NCBI GenBank assembly: GCA_947627985.1
Contig: CANQYD010000009.1
Location: 1-60,012, forward strand
DNA: 60,012 nt
Source: an uncultured Clostridia bacterium
GTDB lineage: Bacteria; Bacillota; Clostridia; Oscillospirales; Ruminococcaceae
Direction of reading: 5' to 3'
Shown here: positions 51,901-57,900 of the stretch, one piece after another
Position numbering within the stretch: position 1 is the first letter of the stretch
Layout of the letters: each line of letters starts with the position of its first letter
Made by a program: the position numbers and the translations under genes
Notes under the pieces: generated by a model
The model's database searches: none
The model's input: the letters and a program-made list of their open reading frames with translations, nothing else
Told to the model about the DNA's origin: nothing

Positions 51901-54900
51901 AAATTTATCGTCCCATCTATCATATGTATCAGTACCGTGCAAGCCGTCATTATCCAATTCATCTCTATCATAACTGGTACTATACTCGACAGTATACGAC
52001 GAATTCGGGATATCATGACGACTGCCGGAAACCTCTGCTCCCTTTTCATCGACATCGTAATAGTAAACCTTTATACCAAGCGTATCCGCAAAATTAACCG
52101 GAAATTCACTGTGCCGCTCGCTCGATGAGCTGAGGGCAAGAGTATCCCTAATATAGGGAAGCGGGTCGACGAGAACAAGCTCGTTGAGCACTTTGCCTTC
52201 ATCGGGGTTAAGATTGTCGAAGATAAGGCGGTAGGTGAACACGCTATCCTTGTTGTTAAGGAAAATCTTGTTGTTTTGGGGGTCTGTGGATATGCCGCTG
52301 TTGTGTTCTTCGTTACCCTTCTCAAAGATTTCCTGATAGGAAGACGTCGGGAATCCGGTGTGGACGTTTACCGTCGCGGAGGATTCAACGCCTTTTACTC
52401 CCTCTCGGTCGAAGTCGCTGCCGTGGGTGACATATCCCGCGTCAAAACCGTCGACGGGCAAAACTCTCGCGGTGTTATAGAAAATACCGGAGGCTGCTTT
52501 CGTGTCCAGCCCTTTCTGCATTTCGGATAAAACCGTCATGTCGACATGCCCGCCTGCGGGGATCGCAAGGGAGTAGGGCATGGGTCTTGAGCCGTTTTCA
52601 TCGATACACGCCTTTGAGAATTCTACTCTGAGCGTCAGGTCGCCGTCGGCGTTTTTGGCAAGGTAGACGGGGACGAAATATGTGAATGTACTTTGACCGA
52701 AATATGACGCTGTTTCACTTTTGGCGTCATTAAAAACTGTAGCAAGATTAAGTTTTACACAGTGGGAACTGACTTGAGTCCAATCTGCTCCGGCTTTTTT
52801 GTACAGACTTCCGTTAACATATAATTTGTATTCATTGATTTCAGAACTTGTACTGTGAGTTTTTATTATCGCAAATTCCCCTTCGCTATTATCGGAACCC
52901 CATTCAGTGAAATCAAACAAATAATCTTTTCCTTTATTTTTATCTGCCGTGGCATTGAGCAAGCGCCCGTTTATATCATCCTTATTGTCTGTATAAATAC
53001 CCCTTGAACCCGCGTAAAGCTCATAAGTCATCTTGCCCTTAAAACGCAGGGGATATTGAATCGCGTCCTCAAAATCAAAGGGCATGGCAGCGTCGCCGTC
53101 GTTGAACAGCGTAAGTTTCCACTTAATACTATCGGTATCATCATTATACTCCCTCGTCGCCGCTTCGCCTTCGTTAAGAGTTTTCTGGATTCCGGGAATG
53201 ATTTCGCCGGGGATAACATTCACGCTCGAAGCGAGGAAAACGGGGTCATCGTTATGGGTCTTAAGATCGGTGACGCCGGTCGACTCGGCTTCCTCCTTGC
53301 TCCAGAGCTTTCTGTCGCCGTCGTTGGCGGAAAGGTTATTTCTGGTAGAAACGGTTACTCCTGACTCTGTGTCAACTTCAACGTTTGCGTCGGAAAGACC
53401 GGGGACATAGTATTCCATGAAGGCGCTGTTTTCGGCATATGCGGCATTTGCAAGGTCTTCTTTTGAGCCTGTAACGGCTGTAAAGACGATCTGGGTATAT
53501 TCGCCCTCGTTGAGGTATACTCCGTTATCATCGTGATCCATATCCTTGGCGTGAGTTCCGGTGCTTGGAGAAGAAAATGAAAATGTTACCGTATTGCCGT
53601 TCGTTGTTGCTTTAATCGTTGCATTCCTGAATTTGGAGTAGTCTTTTTTTTGATACTCCGTATCCTCTGTTGCCCATGCAACGAGATAATCAAGTCCTCC
53701 CTCACTTGCACTGATTGTGCTGTTGGGCGTTCCTAATCCTCCGACGGAATAGCCGGGAAAGTGAGACATATACCATGCTTCGGCGCTCCACTTTCTTCCG
53801 GCAGACCCTCTCAGCGAAAGGAATTCAAAGCCCTCGGGCAGAACGTCATAGACGTCGGTGAGATACAGTTTCCCCTCCCCGGTGTTCTCGATGAAGATAT
53901 AATAGGTCACGGTGTTGAGCTGGATTTTCTGTTGTTCCAAAGTGCCTTCGGTATTGTAGGAATAGTGCGTGCGGTCGTGACCGATATAGTAATCGTAGAA
54001 TGTTCTGTCTGCGGGATTGGCTACGTTATATGTACCGATCTCGTAAACGCCTTTTTGCAGGAGCGCCTTGCCGGGGTTGACAAGCGTATGCTCGACGCGG
54101 TCTTCCATGCCGTAGACAAAGAGCGAATTCTCGACCGCCTTGTCTTCGCCGTCTCCGCCTGTGACATCGCTGTGATACTTATCCCAATCTTCTCCTGTCG
54201 GGAATGTCAGAGTGACATAGAAGTATATGCTCTGCTGCGGCGCAAACCTGAAATGAAGATCGTTTTCAAACTCGATTTTGTATCGAATGTCAGCCGAAGT
54301 GCCGGACGATGTAATATGCCAAGGCTCATTCAGAACGTCGTTTACGTACATTTTCCCGTCTTTGATTTCGACTTCGTCGCCGCCATAGGTAATCTCAAGG
54401 TTAGGGGAATCTTCAACCCATTCCAGAGACACATTGTCGGTCGACCATGTGAATTGACCGTAGGTCTGCGGCAGGAGATCGTAAATCTGAGAACCGGAAA
54501 GATTAACCGTCTCCGTCCTGCTGTTGTTATAAAGGTGCATGCGGTAGAGGACGGTGTTCTTTTCCTCGGTGATCGCAGAGCTGTCGGCGACCTTGTCAAG
54601 AGCGGGCACGCCTCCCCTTTCGAGGGAGATTTTCTTCTCGAATTTCAGCAGCGTGCCGTCGTGGATAAGATTTTCGGTGATACGTCTTCCGGGAACATCG
54701 TTGACCCAGACTGCGTTGTTGAGGCTCCACTTTTCAAGACTGCCGGCGTCTTTTCCGAGACAGATTTCGCGGTTGGTCGTGATCTTGTACTGAATGACCT
54801 GCTCGTATTCAAGCGGCAGGGTGTCGACGAAGTAGAAGTATAAAAGGGTGTCGAAGCCGGTTCTGACGTCTCCCTCTTTTGTTTCGGCGACTTCGATTCG

Positions 54901-57900
54901 GTCGGCATAGTATTTATCAAACTGAACGCCTTTGTAGATATATCTTCCGCTTACGCCGTTGAGGTTGAGGGCATAGTACGCCCTTCCGTCGACGTAGTGA
55001 AGCGAAGTATGGGGAATCCACTCGGCGCCCTTGTTGAGATCGGCGGGAGCAAGCACTACCTGCAAGCCGTTCATGTGATCGACTACCGGCAGGGTGTCAT
55101 AGGTGCCGGTACCCCAGTGCTTGAGCCTGAGAACGTAGTCCATATCCATGTCGAGGCGGAGTTTTTCGGTTATCCTCTCGTTGCCGCCGTCCTGCGTGCC
55201 GTATTCGGTGCCGTCGATGATGGCGTCTTTGATGATGTCGAGGTCGTTTTTGATGTAAAATGCCTCAACAGGCTGATAAACCTTGTCATGCTCTTCCTTG
55301 TCTTTTAAGGCTGCTATATTCTCGGCTTTAAAATCCTGACCGGATTGTCCGTACCATATATTGGTCGCCCACTCGTGTGTTGCCTCACTGTTCCAGCCGG
55401 CGCGATAGTGGTGATCGACGTCCATTTCAGAGTTGCCGCCTTCAACCACTTTGCCGTCAAGCATCATGAAAGAGTCCTTAATGCGGGCATTTACTCTTAT
55501 ATTTACCTCATCGCCGGGAGCATAGATAATCCCTTTGTCTAAAGTATACCATTTTAACATATACTTTGTACTGTTGCCGACATACATTTTCAGGTCTTTC
55601 ATAGCCTCGGCAACCGTTGTATAGTCGCCGCCGACGCCGATTTTTTTGGTAATGCCGTCATATGAAAGTTTTATTTGTTTATTCTCCGTATCAAATGTAT
55701 ATGTTACCGTTTTCTTTGTACCGTTGAATCTTTTATATCGTTTCTCGGTGTTTTTAGTCTGACCGGTGACAGGGTCTACCGCATCTTTATCATAAACAGT
55801 ATAATCGTCAAGGGTGTTTACGGTTGAATCGAGATACGAAGGCGTGCCGACGGTTTCCCCGTCAACAGCGGTAAACTGCTCGGTGGGAATTGTTTCCCCG
55901 CTATTGAGAAAATAAGCGTCGGTAACAGTGATTTCGAGATACTTTCCGTAATCTTCCTCAAAGAACAGGCGCTCAATTTCTTCGGGTTCAAGATAGCTGT
56001 TCTCGTCGGTAAGCCAATCCCAAATATTCCACATTCCGGCGTCATAGGCGCTCTCATTCCATATCCTGATGTTATAGGTCACGGGTTCGTTCATTCTTGT
56101 CGGTTTGCCGCCAACAAGAGTTTTTGACATTTTAAGCTCGCCTTCGCCCGCTTTCACCCTGTCCTCAGCGGAATCCGCATGAAGTTCGCTTCTATCGCCA
56201 TGAGTGAAGTTTACGGTCGAGTCTATATGATTTTTAACAGCATAGCCTTCCGCGGGAGCAGGCACGGCGGTATCCTGAATGATAATATCCCCGCCGAACG
56301 AAATCATCGCGCTGCTTGAATTTATGCTGATCTCGGAGGGAGTGCCGCTTAAGCTCGAATTCTCGACGTCCCAGACGACGCTCAGCTCGTTCCCGGTTTT
56401 TTCAAGCCTGATGTCGGTGATATTTCCCGCAACTCCTCCGAAGCCGCTGACCTGCGCGACGAGATATTCCTTCCCGTCGATTTTTGCATAAACCGAAGCC
56501 GAATTCCCGGTCACATTCTTGGTGACGCTGTCGGCAGCGATATTATCCCGCCACTTAAGACCCTCGGGGAGCTTGAATGTATCCTTAAACTCGACGGTTT
56601 TTACATAATCCGCACCGTATTCTGTCTCGGAACCGACAGAGCTTCCGGTGGAGGAGATGAGCCCGAGTTTATATGCAACGGGCTTTAGGGCAATCAAGCC
56701 GTCGGTCGAGGATTTTTGGAATCCGAGAGGATAGGCGACGTCGTTTTTAAGCCTCTCTTTTGAAAGGGTGAACTCTTTATGCTCAGTCGTCCAAACGAAT
56801 TTTATATACTCCGGCGAGACGTAAACGCCGTCGCCATAGACATTTACATCTCTATTGGGGTAATATACCGCTGCGTCGCCGGGATTATCCTTGCTAAGCG
56901 CCGCGCCCCAGACATATGCGGACGTGCCGGAAGGGGTGGGATAATTCTTTGTGGTGACGGTTATTGCGGTATTTATGGTTGAGCCGTCCCTGACCGGGAT
57001 AAAATCAAAGTACCAGATATTTTCCCCGGGGACCTGCGTCGGTCCTTCAATGGTGTATTGTTCTTTATCGGTGGCGGTCAGCTTCGGAGCCGTGAACCAT
57101 CTCGGATCGTCAGCCATCACATATATGCGGTATCTTTCCCACTCATAGTTTGAAGCGTTGATGGTGACGCTGCCGGTCTCTCCGGTGAGAAGATCGGTTT
57201 TATCTGTAGAGGCTTTAATGCCGTTTACATTAGTACCGTATTTAGCCTCCGTGCTGTTGCTTTCGGCAGACTCGGTGAGATCGTCGGCGGGATTTTTCCT
57301 GTCGGCAAAAGTGATATTTGTCTCCAAAAATGCGGCGTCGGGAATCGCAGAGGAGTTGGCAAAGAGCGCCTTGATTGCGCCGGCTTCGGTTTTACCGTTT
57401 ACGGAGGCAAGCTGATGCGCGCCGGTGAACGCAAAGTCGGAAAGGGACACATTACCGGGATTTTCAAACGTCACCGACTGCGCCGCTCCCTCTTCAAAAG
57501 CATAGGAAGCGACCGAAGTGACGGGCAATCCCCCGACATTTTCGGGAACAGTAATTTCCGCAAGGGACTTTACCGCATGAACAAGAGAAAGTCCGCCATT
57601 TTCAAGAAGATAGAGATTTCCGGCTCCGTCGGTATAATATATCTGCTCGCCGGTGCCGTCTCCGAAGATTCCGCCGACCGGATCGCCTGCGGGAAGCGTA
57701 AGAACGGCATTTGCAGGGAAGATGATGTCTGAAGTGTGACCGTTTGCGGCGATGAGAAAATCTCTGTTAAGGGTGGTGACGGTATCCGCGACAGTCAGGG
57801 TCATACCGTTTACATTGTTAAATATATTTTTGCTGCATTCGGCAATATTCGCTTTAAGCGTGAGATTGCGAAGGCTCGTCATATTGCCAAAGGCGTTGGA

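Noticed and set aside
53761-54843. 360-codon frame opposite the giant adhesin, and other long antisense frames in 43-59 kb.
   Set aside because: The giant frame is intact and has recognisable domains; antisense frames have no ribosome binding site and Val/Ile/Asp-biased mirror composition.
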